Below are positions 53,752 through 63,049 of a DNA stretch of 64,000 nt, one piece after another. Made by a program: the position numbers and the translations under genes. Within the stretch, counting starts at the first letter, position 1; each line of letters begins with the position of its first letter. The notes under the pieces are model-generated. The model did no database searches. It worked only from the letters and a program-made list of their open reading frames with translations, and was not told the DNA's origin. This stretch comes from Seleniibacterium sp963677135 (GTDB taxonomy: Bacteria; Desulfobacterota; Desulfuromonadia; Desulfuromonadales; Geopsychrobacteraceae), in the NCBI GenBank assembly GCA_963677135.2, contig CAXXLS010000017.1, positions 558,001-622,000 of the forward strand, written 5' to 3'.

Positions 53752-55290
53752 TTACGGAAGTAATGTTGTCACTGTGTTCCGACCATTTTTCTTGGAGGAA
53801 TACAACCCCCGGTCAGCTGTTTTAATAAGCGCTTCGCGAGTAATCTTCCTCTCCCAGGGTTGGTACGTGGTGGCACCGATGCTGGTGGTGACGCGGATTT
53901 CCCCTCCTTCGTGCTGAGTGACGGTATTTGCTACGCAGCGCCTCAGCCTGGCCGCAAAAACCTTGACTCCGTTGAGATCGGTATGCGGCAATATGACAGC
54001 AAATTCTTCACCACCGTAACGGGCCAGAACATCACTGGGACGAATGCACGCAGTGATGTTGGCGGCGATGTTGACCAGAACCTGGTCACCGGTGGGGTGG
54101 CCAAAGGTGTCATTGACCTTTTTGAAAAAATCAAGATCGAACAAAATAAGAGATAACGGCGTTCCGTACCTCTCGGCCCGCTGAATTTCCCGAGCCAGTG
54201 TTTGTTGAAAATAGCGATGATTATAAAGTCCGGTCAGCCCGTCGGTAAATACCAGGTCGTTCAGACGCAGGTTGGCTGACTGCAGCTCGTTGGCAAGGCG
54301 TTCCGATTTTTCCTTGGCCTCTTTCAGTTCAAGCACCAGTTGCTCATACGAGATGTTCAGGCGGCCAAGTTCTTCATTCGCTTCCTGGAGCATCTGGCTG
54401 TACGGTTTCATGCCGCCGTCTTCGATGGCAAAGGTGTTAAGAATCTCGATGCTCTGCAGGGCCGCCTCATCGAACAGGCGATTACTCTTCTCAGGGGAGA
54501 GGCCGAATTTGTCAGCGAGCTGCTGCTTGATGTCCGGAACCTTATCGGAGTTCCCGGACGTTGTATAGATTGCTGAAATCTGGTCGGCCACCTGGATAAT
54601 GGCCGCTTTTTCCCGCCATGCTTCCGGCGCGCTTGCCGGATGGTGGTGGTAAGCGATGGGACCGGCGAAATGATCCGGGAGGTTCCATTTGCGAATCAGG
54701 GTGAGGGCGATCTGCTGATGGTCGAAACCGAACTCCTGCTGTTCCAGTTCGGCCAGTTTGCTATCGCTCTCGCGAGCGAAATGAATCAGCCTTGCATAGC
54801 TGTCCCGGTGGTGCTGGTAGGCGGTCAGGACGCCGATATCGTGAAGAAGGGCGATGACAAAAATGTCTTCGTCCCGTTTGCCGAGATACTGGGAAATCAG
54901 ATCCGCCGTGACGGCGGTGGTGACCGCCCGGCGCCAGAAATAATCGTAATCAAAGGCGCTCGAGGTATTACTCTCGCGCAGGTCGCTGGCGATGACGAAA
55001 GACAGGGCGATGTTTTTGATCAGGTTGGTGCCGAGGACGGAGACGGCTCGTTCAATACTCGAAACTTTATTTTTGAGGGCGTAAAAACTCGAATTGGCCA
55101 CCCTCAGCATTTTTGCCGTCAGGGCGGGGTCTGCGGAAATGATACCGGTCAGCTCTTCCATGCCGCTCTTGTCGTTCTGAATGTTGTTCAGAATTTTCAG
55201 AGCGATGGCCGGGGGGGTGGGAAGCTGGATTTCCCTCTCGATGTAATCATAGAGCCCGTCGGCTGTTGCGGTTTGCTGGGTCGTTGGCAT
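53752..55290 (-). CDS. HDOD-GGDEF diguanylate cyclase (copy 1)
   Basis: A 512-residue paralogue of the next gene with the same layout: HDOD (about 15-215, with ISADPALTAKMLRVANSSFY and VLGTNLIKNIALSFVIAS), linker, and GGDEF-type domain with GGEEF near 425 and an RPSD inhibitory site. Both enzymes appear catalytically complete. I start at ATG 55290; a GTG immediately before it at 55293 is the only alternative and no strong ribosome site distinguishes them. It follows the REC-GGDEF-EAL gene by about 100 bp. Confidence 0.9.
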   Translation of the reverse strand: MPTTQQTATADGLYDYIEREIQLPTPPAIALKILNNIQNDKSGMEELTGIISADPALTAKMLRVANSSFYALKNKVSSIERAVSVLGTNLIKNIALSFVIASDLRESNTSSAFDYDYFWRRAVTTAVTADLISQYLGKRDEDIFVIALLHDIGVLTAYQHHRDSYARLIHFARESDSKLAELEQQEFGFDHQQIALTLIRKWNLPDHFAGPIAYHHHPASAPEAWREKAAIIQVADQISAIYTTSGNSDKVPDIKQQLADKFGLSPEKSNRLFDEAALQSIEILNTFAIEDGGMKPYSQMLQEANEELGRLNISYEQLVLELKEAKEKSERLANELQSANLRLNDLVFTDGLTGLYNHRYFQQTLAREIQRAERYGTPLSLILFDLDFFKKVNDTFGHPTGDQVLVNIAANITACIRPSDVLARYGGEEFAVILPHTDLNGVKVFAARLRRCVANTVTQHEGGEIRVTTSIGATTYQPWERKITREALIKTADRGLYSSKKNGRNTVTTLLP

Positions 55291-55394
55291 CACATTTCCA
55301 TTTGTAGGATTAGAATTATCATATTAATGGAAATGTCAATAATTTGAAAGCAAAAATTTAAAAATTATAATATTGTCGGATTTGTGAACCGGCA

Positions 55395-57176
55395 TCATAG
55401 CGGAATGAGGGACTGGCCTGATTTCAGCATCTTGGAAAATTGGTCTGCAGGCACCGCCTTGCTGAAGAGATAGCCCTGACCGATATCGCATCCCATGTCC
55501 CTGAGGATTTCAAACTGTTCGAGCGTTTCGATTCCTTCGGCAATCACGCGCATTTTCATGCTTCGGGCCATGGCGACAATGGCTTTGACAATGGAGGCGT
55601 CCTGTTTGCTGGTGCAGATGTCCTTGATAAAGAAACGGTCGATTTTGACAATATCGATGGGAAAGGTTTTCAGATAAACCAAAGAGGAATAGCCGGTCCC
55701 GAAATCATCGACGGAAATGGACAGGCCCATCTCCTTCAGGCGGTTGAGGGTAGCGAATGTTTCGGTGTTCTGTTGGGCCAGAACCGATTCGGTGAGTTCG
55801 AGCTCGAGAAATTCCGGGGCCAGGTCATGCTGTTGAAGGACCTGGCTGATTTTTTCCGGAATCCCCTGCTGGACAAATTGTTTGCTGGAAACGTTGATCG
55901 CAATATTGATGCTGTTGAGCCCCTGGTCTTTCCATTGCTTCTGATGCTGGCCGGCCGCCTTGATAACCCAGTCGGTAAAGGAGCCGACCAGTCCGAGTTC
56001 TTCAATGATGGGGATAAACTGCCCCGGCGAGACAGCGCCCCGGGTCTGGTGCTGCCAGCGTGTCAGAGCCTCGCAGCCGCTGATGCTCCCGTCCGCCATA
56101 TTGACCTGGGGTTGGAAATAGAGTTCGAATTCTTCGGCGCTGACCGCTTTGCGGATATCGTTTTCAAATTCCAGCCGTTCGCGGGCTTTGATGTTAAGAG
56201 ATTTCTTGAAATACTGGAATCCGTTACGCCCCTTGTCCTTGGCGTGGTCCATGGCCAGGTCGGCGTGCTTCATCAGTTCTTCCGCATCGCAGCCGTCCAG
56301 GGGGTAGATGCTGATACCGATACTGGATGAGATGAATATCTCGTGCCCCTCGATATGGAAAGGCGTGGCCAGGGCGTCGTTTATGCGACCGGCGATGCGC
56401 CCTGAATCCTCGGGGTCGAGAAGGCCTGGCAGCATGATGATGAATTCATCTCCCCCGGGGCGGGAGAGGTAATTTTCGATGAGGCGGTGGGAATTGTCGA
56501 AGATCCGACTGGTTCTGATGGTGGCGGTGATACGTTCGGCAACGTTCTTCAACACCAGATCACCGACATGATGCCCGAGGGTGTCGTTGATCGTTTTAAA
56601 ACGATCAAGGTCGATGAACAGCACGGCGACCAGCTTGGCCTCGTTGAGAGACGCGGTGATGGTGTCCGTCAGGCTCTCCCGGAACAGGGTCCGGTTGGCA
56701 AGCCCGGTCAGGTGGTCGAAGAACGCCAGCTCCTGAATTTTTTTCTGTTTGTCGATGACATCGAAAAATGCCTGGCTGGCCCGCAGCATGTATTTGACCC
56801 GGTAATTGAGAACCGCCCAGTTGATCGGTTTGGTGATGAAATCGGTCGCACCGCTGTCATAGGATCGATTGATCGATTCAAGATCATCGAGGCCGGTCAC
56901 CATGAGGATTGGAGTATGTTCCCCGCCGTCAAGGCTCCTGATCGCCCGGCAGGCACCGAAACCGTCCAGTTCGGGCATCATGACGTCCATCAGGATGGCA
57001 TCGGGTTTTTCTGTCTCGAAAAGGTTGATCGCTTCGAGACCGTTCTGAGCCTCGATGACTTTGAACCCCCCCTTTTGGAGGCTGGCGCGCATCAGCATGC
57101 GGGCGGGGAGATCGTCATCGACAATGAGGATCACCGGTTCAGTCGGGTGGCTGGTTGTTGAAACGACGTCTTCCAT
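55395..57176 (-). CDS. REC-GGDEF-EAL c-di-GMP regulator
   Basis: A 593-residue response regulator. The receiver (about 12-130) has acceptor Asp64 in LMDVMMPEL. The GGDEF domain near 240 has PGGDEF with a short insertion (about 12 residues) between the expected inhibitory site and the motif. The EAL domain has CEALTRW near 368 and later DDFGTGYSSL, the catalytic metal residues of an active phosphodiesterase. It is the only nearby protein with a receiver and no kinase, and so the natural target of the phosphorelay encoded just upstream (inference). It lies 89 bp after the TonB receptor gene. Confidence 0.9.
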   Translation of the reverse strand: MEDVVSTTSHPTEPVILIVDDDLPARMLMRASLQKGGFKVIEAQNGLEAINLFETEKPDAILMDVMMPELDGFGACRAIRSLDGGEHTPILMVTGLDDLESINRSYDSGATDFITKPINWAVLNYRVKYMLRASQAFFDVIDKQKKIQELAFFDHLTGLANRTLFRESLTDTITASLNEAKLVAVLFIDLDRFKTINDTLGHHVGDLVLKNVAERITATIRTSRIFDNSHRLIENYLSRPGGDEFIIMLPGLLDPEDSGRIAGRINDALATPFHIEGHEIFISSSIGISIYPLDGCDAEELMKHADLAMDHAKDKGRNGFQYFKKSLNIKARERLEFENDIRKAVSAEEFELYFQPQVNMADGSISGCEALTRWQHQTRGAVSPGQFIPIIEELGLVGSFTDWVIKAAGQHQKQWKDQGLNSINIAINVSSKQFVQQGIPEKISQVLQQHDLAPEFLELELTESVLAQQNTETFATLNRLKEMGLSISVDDFGTGYSSLVYLKTFPIDIVKIDRFFIKDICTSKQDASIVKAIVAMARSMKMRVIAEGIETLEQFEILRDMGCDIGQGYLFSKAVPADQFSKMLKSGQSLIPL

Positions 57177-57265
57177 AAGTTATATCGAATTGTTATCCCG
57201 CTGAAGTTTTTGTCGTGCCTTGATAACCGGAAGTTGTCAGACAGTATAAAAGGAAATAACGCTCA

Positions 57266-59305
57266 TCAAAAGACATATTTTACCTGGGCGTACCAGTTGC
57301 GCGGCACCTGCGATGAAATAACCCCGAAGTTGGGGGCATATTCGCGGTAACTTTCGTCAAACAGATTCTCTCCCTTGATACTGATTTCAAGGCTCTCGTT
57401 CGCCTGCCAGCCGATTCTGGCATCACAGCGCAGATGCGCCGGCGTATCGTAAAAATGGCTGAAATAATAGAGGGTGGTGTCGAATTGCAGACCGTAGGGA
57501 AGGTCGAGGCGTGAATTCAGGCTCGCCTGGTGCTCCGGGGTGCTGTCCTCCAGGTGCTCGAAGAACAGGTCGACACTGTTGTCCGGTGCGTCGAAATCGA
57601 GTTGAAGCCAGGAGTAGGTCGCATTGATCTTCCAGCGGTCCAGAGCCTGCCAGACGAAACTGAATTCAATGCCGTAGGAGTAGCCCTCGGCCTGATAATT
57701 GAATTCCGCGGGAAAGGTGATGCTGGTGGGCGACAGCTCGTAACCCTCACTGGTCTGGAATCTCAGGTTGTCGTAATCATTGAAAAACAAGGCCGTGTCC
57801 AGGGACATGTTCCGGTTCGGCTCGGTACGGAACCCCAGCTCATAGGCGACCACTTTTTCAGCATGCCCTTTGCGATCAGGGCTCAGACTGACATAGGCCG
57901 GGAAGGAGCTCTGTCCGTACGGAGTGTCGATGGTTTGATCGGGAATTTTGATTTCGGCATTGAGAGAGGTTTCGGTCCGGGAGGGGGTCCTCACCGCCCG
58001 CGAGACCGAGGCCCAGAAGGTGGTCTGTCCGGACGGTGTCCAAAGCAGGCGCAGGGACGGCTGAATTTCGTAACCGGTGGTGTCGTTATGTTCGATTTTC
58101 GATCCGCTGATCAGTTTGACGCGATCTTCCTGCAGGGTCCATTCATCCTGGATAAACAGGTTGAATAGATGATCGACCTTGGCGTCGGGATCGATAAAAA
58201 AAGCATCTTCATTCGACGTGGTGAGATGGTCCGCGGTATAGCGATATCCGCCCCCCCAGACGATCTCATGGTCGGCACCGAGGTCCCTCTGGTTGCTGAT
58301 GCTGATGTCTGCGGTCGAGCGGCTCTGGTCGAAATAACCGTCGTCGCGCAGAAAGCGGTCAATATAGGCTCTGGCATTCCATTGCGAGCTTGCTGACTGG
58401 CGATATTCCAGGGCCGTCATCAGGTTGCCGCCCCGGGACCGCACCTCTTCATAGTAAAGCGGCAGGTTAACGATATCGTAGGTCAGCAGTTGCTTCGCCT
58501 TGCCGGAATAAATATCCCCCTGAAGGGTGAGACGGGTCCTGTGCCGGGGCTGCCAGTCCATTCTGAACCCGGCCTGCCGATTCTGCCAGTTGTCGTAATT
58601 TTCGTTGAACTGGCTGTCGTAATAGTCGAAATTGTCCCGTTCAAGGCGCTTTCCGTAGATGCGATAGGCCAATTCCTTCCCGCTTTTGCCGATGCGAAAG
58701 CCCTGGGCGTTCCTGTCGGTCGAACCGATACCGGCAGCGGCGTACCCGGAACCGGTATCGGCAGCGTTTCTGGTGATGATGTTGATGACGCCGTTGACGG
58801 CGTTGGCGCCCCAGATGGTCGCCCCCGGTCCGCGAATGATTTCAATTCTTTCGATATCGTCCAGCAGAGTGTCGAGGGTGTCCCAGTAAACGCCCGAGTA
58901 AAGGGGGGTGTAGACGGAACGCCCGTCGATGAGCACCAGCAGTTTGTTGGCGAAAACTCCGTTGAAGCCTCGCGCTGATACCGCCCAGGTGTGGCCGTCG
59001 ATGTTGGCAACATGGAGCCCGGGCACACCGCGCAGCAGATCGGGGAGGGTGCGGGCGCCACTTCTGCGAATGTCCTCATGGGTGATGACGTAAATGGCTG
59101 ATGCGACATCGGAAAGCGGCTGACTTTTCTGCGAAGCGGAATAGACGGTGACCTGCATCAGGCTTTCCAGGCTCATGGTCTTCAACTGGTTGAGGGAATC
59201 CCCGTTGTCCGGCTGGGCGGCCGCCGTTAGAGAGGCGAGGCTGAACGCCAGGGTGATTATGAATATTTTTATCTTGTGAGATGTCCGAAATGCAAAGTCT
59301 GTCAT
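57266..59305 (-). CDS. TonB-dependent outer-membrane receptor
   Basis: A 679-residue outer-membrane protein. The signal peptide ends near LTAAAQ. An N-terminal stretch LKTMSLESLMQVTVYSAS leads to the plug (about 60-170, with SARGFNGVFANKLLVLIDG and GPGATIWGANAVNGVINIITR). The rest is a barrel of roughly 22 strands ending in the aromatic KYVF. This plug type recurs beside YfiR-like genes and GGDEF or kinase genes, suggesting a sensory more than a nutrient role (established association; role inferred). It starts 3 bp after the hybrid kinase stop, so it is co-translated with it. Confidence 0.92.
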   Translation of the reverse strand: MTDFAFRTSHKIKIFIITLAFSLASLTAAAQPDNGDSLNQLKTMSLESLMQVTVYSASQKSQPLSDVASAIYVITHEDIRRSGARTLPDLLRGVPGLHVANIDGHTWAVSARGFNGVFANKLLVLIDGRSVYTPLYSGVYWDTLDTLLDDIERIEIIRGPGATIWGANAVNGVINIITRNAADTGSGYAAAGIGSTDRNAQGFRIGKSGKELAYRIYGKRLERDNFDYYDSQFNENYDNWQNRQAGFRMDWQPRHRTRLTLQGDIYSGKAKQLLTYDIVNLPLYYEEVRSRGGNLMTALEYRQSASSQWNARAYIDRFLRDDGYFDQSRSTADISISNQRDLGADHEIVWGGGYRYTADHLTTSNEDAFFIDPDAKVDHLFNLFIQDEWTLQEDRVKLISGSKIEHNDTTGYEIQPSLRLLWTPSGQTTFWASVSRAVRTPSRTETSLNAEIKIPDQTIDTPYGQSSFPAYVSLSPDRKGHAEKVVAYELGFRTEPNRNMSLDTALFFNDYDNLRFQTSEGYELSPTSITFPAEFNYQAEGYSYGIEFSFVWQALDRWKINATYSWLQLDFDAPDNSVDLFFEHLEDSTPEHQASLNSRLDLPYGLQFDTTLYYFSHFYDTPAHLRCDARIGWQANESLEISIKGENLFDESYREYAPNFGVISSQVPRNWYAQVKYVF

Positions 59306-59308
59306 GAG

Positions 59309-62086
59309 TCAGTGTCCATTTCCTGCGGATATCGGTCTTTCATTGTTCATGAGGGGGTGCAATTGCTCTTTGACCAGCTCGAACTCGGCCATGATGTTTT
59401 CCGGGCGGAGGTCTTCGCCGAACGGGCAACCTTCCCGGGCTTGCGTTTCCAGGTATTTGAATACGTCGGACAGGCGCATGGCGCCCAGGTTGGCGCATCC
59501 GGATTTCAGACTGTGGGCAATCGCCTGAACGCTTTTGGTGTCACCGGACCGGAGGGCCTCGGCGAGTTTCTCCAGTTGGGTCGGGGTATCGTGGAGGAAA
59601 ATGCTGACGATCTGGGATAAAATGTCGTCCGAATCATCGCCCCCAAGGGCTCGGATATTGTCCAGAACCTTGTTGTCCAGAATCGGAAGGGTTGTTTTTA
59701 TTGCCGTGCTGAGGCGGCTCCCGGTCGGAGCCTGTTGCCTGGGCAGCCATTCGCTCAGCAGTTGAACCAGTTGGTCCTGACTGAATGGTTTACTCAGGTA
59801 CCCGTCCATTCCAGCGGCAAAACATTTGTCTCGGTCGCCGCTTAAGGCATTGGCGGTCAGGGCAATAATGGGGAGCCGTGATGTTGCATTGTCCTGTTCC
59901 TGGCTGCGAATTTCCCGGGTGGCCGCATACCCGTCAAGTTCCGGCATCTGGCAGTCCATGAAGACCAGATCGTATCGCTTGCGGGACAGCGCTTTCAGGG
60001 CCTCATGGCCGTCAATGACCAGGTCAACCTCGCACCCGAGTTTGGTCAGGATTCCCCGGGCGACCTGCTGATTGATCAGGTTGTCCTCAGCTACCAGAAT
60101 CGTTCCTTTGAAGCGGGGGGTCGCGGACGTGCCCGGCCGATCAGGGGCGATGATCCGGGATGGCCTGGGATCGCTGGACAGCAGACCTTTCAGGGTGTCG
60201 TGCAGTTCGGCCTGACGGATCGGTTTGGTCAGATAACAGTCAATGCCGACCTGTCGGGCCCTTTCGGTGTCGCCAACGCCGCTGAGGGAGGTCAGCAGCA
60301 CCAGTCGGACAGTGCTGAAGGACGGATCTTTCCTGATGATTTTGGCGACTTCGATGCCGTTGATATGAGGCATCTGCATGTCGAGGATAACAAAATCAAA
60401 AGCTTGCCCCGATTCATAGGCTTTATGCATCAGCGACAGGGCCTCAAGACCGTTTTCGGCACTCGCGACATCAAACCCCCAGAATGTCAGCTTGTGCTCC
60501 AGAACCTGGCGGTTGGTCTGGTTGTCGTCGACGATCAGGCAGTGACGCTGTTCGAAGCGGGACGGTGAGAATTCCTGCTCCGGACTGCTCACGGAAGTGG
60601 CTGGAGCCGACAGTTCAAACCAGAAAAGCGAGCCGTATCCGGCCCTGCTGTCACAGCCGATCCGGCCCCCCATCAGTTCGACCAGCTGCTTGCTGATCGC
60701 CAGGCCCAGCCCGGTTCCGCCGAACTTTCTGGTCGTCGATTCGTCAGCCTGGGTGAAGGGTTTGAACAGCCTGCTTTTTTCCTGTTCCGTCATGCCGATC
60801 CCGGTGTCCCGGACCTCGAAGCGCAGCTGATATTGGTCGTTTGACCGAGCTACGGCGGCAGCTCGAACCAGGATTTCTCCCTTTTCGGTAAACTTGATGG
60901 CGTTGGAGATCAGGTTGGTGAGGACCTGGCGAATGCGGCTCGGATCAAGAGTGATGTCCTGGGGCACATCGTCGGAAATGTCCACCACCAGTTCGAGGCC
61001 CTTGTCCTGTGCTTTGGGTGCAAAGATCTGGGCGATATCGTCAATCAGCAGAGGCAGGTTGAAATTGATCCTCTCGATATCAAGTTTGCCGGCTTCAATC
61101 TTGGAGAAGTCGAGAATATCGTTGATGACGTTCAGGAGCGCATCTCCGGAGGTTCTGATCGTTTCGAGGGCGGCCCGCTGTTCGTTGGTAAGTTCCGAAT
61201 CGAGCAACAGCTCGGACATGCCGAGCACGCCGTTCATGGGGGTCCTGATTTCATGACTCATGTTGGCGAGAAATTGTGATTTCGCCTGGTTGGCCTGTTC
61301 CGCGGCCTCTTTTGCTTCCTGCAGAGCGGCCACAGCCTCTTCAAGGCGCTCTTCGCGGTCCTCAATCTGCAGCAGCATCTCGTTGAAACCGTCGATGAGG
61401 ACACCCAGTTCGTCGTTGCTGGTTTTTTTCGCCCGGGCTGCATAATTCTTCTGGGTGGCGACAACCTGGATGGTCTGGGCCAGGTGCGCAATCGGTTCGG
61501 AAATCAGTCTCTGAAGGCGGTTGGCCAGAAGAAAAACCATCAATGCCATGTAGAGCAGGCCGGCAAATGAGACCACTCCGAACCATTTCAGATCCTGGTA
61601 GAGTTCATCAAGACGCGCCCTGATCATGATGGTTCCGACCTGACGTTTGTTGTCGATCGTTATCGGTCGGCTCAGATCGAAATATAAAGAGTGAAAGCGA
61701 GTAACGCCCTGCTGCCCGGAGGCGCTTTTCTGGAGCAGTTGGTTGATGAAATCCTCGGTGTCAAATGGTCCTGCGGACTCCGTCTGATAGGTGGCGAAAA
61801 CCGCGTTGTTCTGGTCAAGGATGACGGCTGCCGTGATGTTGGATTCGACCTTGAGAGCCGCTAGAATCTCCTTTGCCGTCACCGGATCCTGAAAGGAGAG
61901 GGCGGCGGTACTGTTGTTGCCCAGGGCATTGGCAAGGGTTTCGACATTGCGGGCCAGGGCGTTTCTGAAGGTAAAATATTTTTCGACCGTTGCCAGACCG
62001 AATCCGAAACTCAGCATCAGGGTACTGAGGCTCATGATGATCATGATGAGCTTCAGGCGAATGGGATAATCTCTGAATCGCTTCAT
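59309..62086 (-). CDS. CHASE8 hybrid histidine kinase with two receivers and HPt
   Basis: A 925-residue membrane kinase. TM helices at about 10-32 and 150-172 flank a CHASE8 sensor (LANALGNNSTAALSF and KVESNITAAVILD). HAMP and a coiled coil follow, then HisKA with MSHEIRTPMN (His near 277), HATPase, receiver 1 with Asp in VILDMQMP (near 567), receiver 2 with Asp in VFMDCQMP (near 709), and a C-terminal HPt with AHSLKSGCANLGA (His near 855). The ATG at 62086 overlaps the YfiR stop and has AAGGAG; the frame from 62137 is rejected. CHASE8 is the domain sensed by YfiR in Pseudomonas YfiN, so the adjacent YfiR is its likely partner. Confidence 0.93.
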   Translation of the reverse strand: MKRFRDYPIRLKLIMIIMSLSTLMLSFGFGLATVEKYFTFRNALARNVETLANALGNNSTAALSFQDPVTAKEILAALKVESNITAAVILDQNNAVFATYQTESAGPFDTEDFINQLLQKSASGQQGVTRFHSLYFDLSRPITIDNKRQVGTIMIRARLDELYQDLKWFGVVSFAGLLYMALMVFLLANRLQRLISEPIAHLAQTIQVVATQKNYAARAKKTSNDELGVLIDGFNEMLLQIEDREERLEEAVAALQEAKEAAEQANQAKSQFLANMSHEIRTPMNGVLGMSELLLDSELTNEQRAALETIRTSGDALLNVINDILDFSKIEAGKLDIERINFNLPLLIDDIAQIFAPKAQDKGLELVVDISDDVPQDITLDPSRIRQVLTNLISNAIKFTEKGEILVRAAAVARSNDQYQLRFEVRDTGIGMTEQEKSRLFKPFTQADESTTRKFGGTGLGLAISKQLVELMGGRIGCDSRAGYGSLFWFELSAPATSVSSPEQEFSPSRFEQRHCLIVDDNQTNRQVLEHKLTFWGFDVASAENGLEALSLMHKAYESGQAFDFVILDMQMPHINGIEVAKIIRKDPSFSTVRLVLLTSLSGVGDTERARQVGIDCYLTKPIRQAELHDTLKGLLSSDPRPSRIIAPDRPGTSATPRFKGTILVAEDNLINQQVARGILTKLGCEVDLVIDGHEALKALSRKRYDLVFMDCQMPELDGYAATREIRSQEQDNATSRLPIIALTANALSGDRDKCFAAGMDGYLSKPFSQDQLVQLLSEWLPRQQAPTGSRLSTAIKTTLPILDNKVLDNIRALGGDDSDDILSQIVSIFLHDTPTQLEKLAEALRSGDTKSVQAIAHSLKSGCANLGAMRLSDVFKYLETQAREGCPFGEDLRPENIMAEFELVKEQLHPLMNNERPISAGNGH

Positions 62087-62634
62087 TGCCAGGCTCCTTC
62101 GACAATTATTGCCAGTCTCAGTAGCTTGGAACTGCACCTGAGGCCATATCTTTCCAGGATCTTCTGGCTGAGGTGCAATTCAAGGCGATTGTTGTTTTTC
62201 AACAGGGCGATACCGCCGCCGGCGCGATTGAAGCCCGTGAAATCGGATACGGTCAACAGCCCCCGGCGGTTGACTTTGGAAAGAATCCACCCGACATCGT
62301 TTTTGAATTTGTCGGCAATAAACAGGAGATGGGCGGAGGGCAGGTCCTCCGGCAGATCGATATGAATAACCTCGATGGGATGTGCATCGACGGTTTCACC
62401 CAGGGTCAGTTTTTCAAGAGCGCCTGACAGTTCGGCATCGCCAAGAATGACGATGCGAAAGGGGCTGCTCTCGTTCTCGAAACTGTCGTTTGGCCAGTCG
62501 ATGAAACTGGTCAGGTTGTAGAGAAAAGCTGCTTTAACCTGGTGCTCGGCGAATTGCTCCCGGGCATGACCGGTTCCGGGAGACACGTTGATCAGACTGC
62601 CGGTCAGCAGGATAATGAAAAGCAGTGTTTTCAT
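62083..62634 (-). CDS. YfiR-like periplasmic protein (DUF4154)
   Basis: A 183-residue exported protein with a signal peptide ending near GTGHA. The DUF4154/YfiR fold is recognised from QVKAAFLYNLTSFIDWP, FRIVILGD, HLLFIADKFKNDVGWILSK, LLTVSDFTGF and GGGIALLKNNNRLELHLS. In Pseudomonas, YfiR represses the CHASE8 cyclase YfiN from the periplasm; here the next gene encodes a CHASE8 kinase, with ATGA overlap. Only one cysteine remains, so the redox disulfides of Pseudomonas YfiR are missing. Start 62634 gives a compact signal; an ATG at 62661 is possible. No strong ribosome site is seen for either. Confidence 0.88.
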   Translation of the reverse strand: MKTLLFIILLTGSLINVSPGTGHAREQFAEHQVKAAFLYNLTSFIDWPNDSFENESSPFRIVILGDAELSGALEKLTLGETVDAHPIEVIHIDLPEDLPSAHLLFIADKFKNDVGWILSKVNRRGLLTVSDFTGFNRAGGGIALLKNNNRLELHLSQKILERYGLRCSSKLLRLAIIVEGAWQ

Positions 62635-62677
62635 GGTTCTGGTGAGTACTTCCGTATGCATTCTGAGAAGATGGAAC

Positions 62678-63049
62678 CTATTGGTTCGCTGCTTTTATTC
62701 GGATCAGGTGCGGAAAAAGGCGGTCCCATTCCCCCCGGATCCGCTGAATCAGATCAGGGACGTCCGTCATGTTGCGGTCGCGACTGGCCTGTTCCAATTC
62801 TTTGAAACAGGCTGAAAGGCGCATGGCCCCAAGGTTTGCGCTTCCCGATTTCATGCTGTGGGCAATGGCTCTAATGCTCTCGAGGTCATGGCCTGCGGCT
62901 GCCTTGGCAAGGTTGTCGAGCTGGGTTGGCGTATCCTTGAGGAAGATATCGATTATTTGCGTCAGCAGGTCGGCCCCATCGTCCCCGGACAGGGCCCTGA
63001 TGGTATCGAGCACAGTATGGTCGATAATTTCGATTCCTTCTTGGCTCAT
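62678..63049 (-). CDS. stand-alone HPt phosphotransfer protein
   Basis: A 123-residue four-helix phosphotransfer protein. The phosphorylated histidine is His64 in AHSMKSGSANLGA. The sequence closely resembles the HPt at the end of the CHASE8 kinase two genes later, including the flanking DTIRALxGDD start and IFLxDTPTQL, so it is a local duplicate. It is the first gene of the transcript, behind the promoter at 63250-63277, with YfiR following 43 bp after its stop (16 bp if the earlier YfiR start is used). A TGAGGAAAATC-type weak ribosome site is upstream. It could carry phosphate from the kinase receivers to a separate response regulator. Confidence 0.9.
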   Translation of the reverse strand: MSQEGIEIIDHTVLDTIRALSGDDGADLLTQIIDIFLKDTPTQLDNLAKAAAGHDLESIRAIAHSMKSGSANLGAMRLSACFKELEQASRDRNMTDVPDLIQRIRGEWDRLFPHLIRIKAANQ

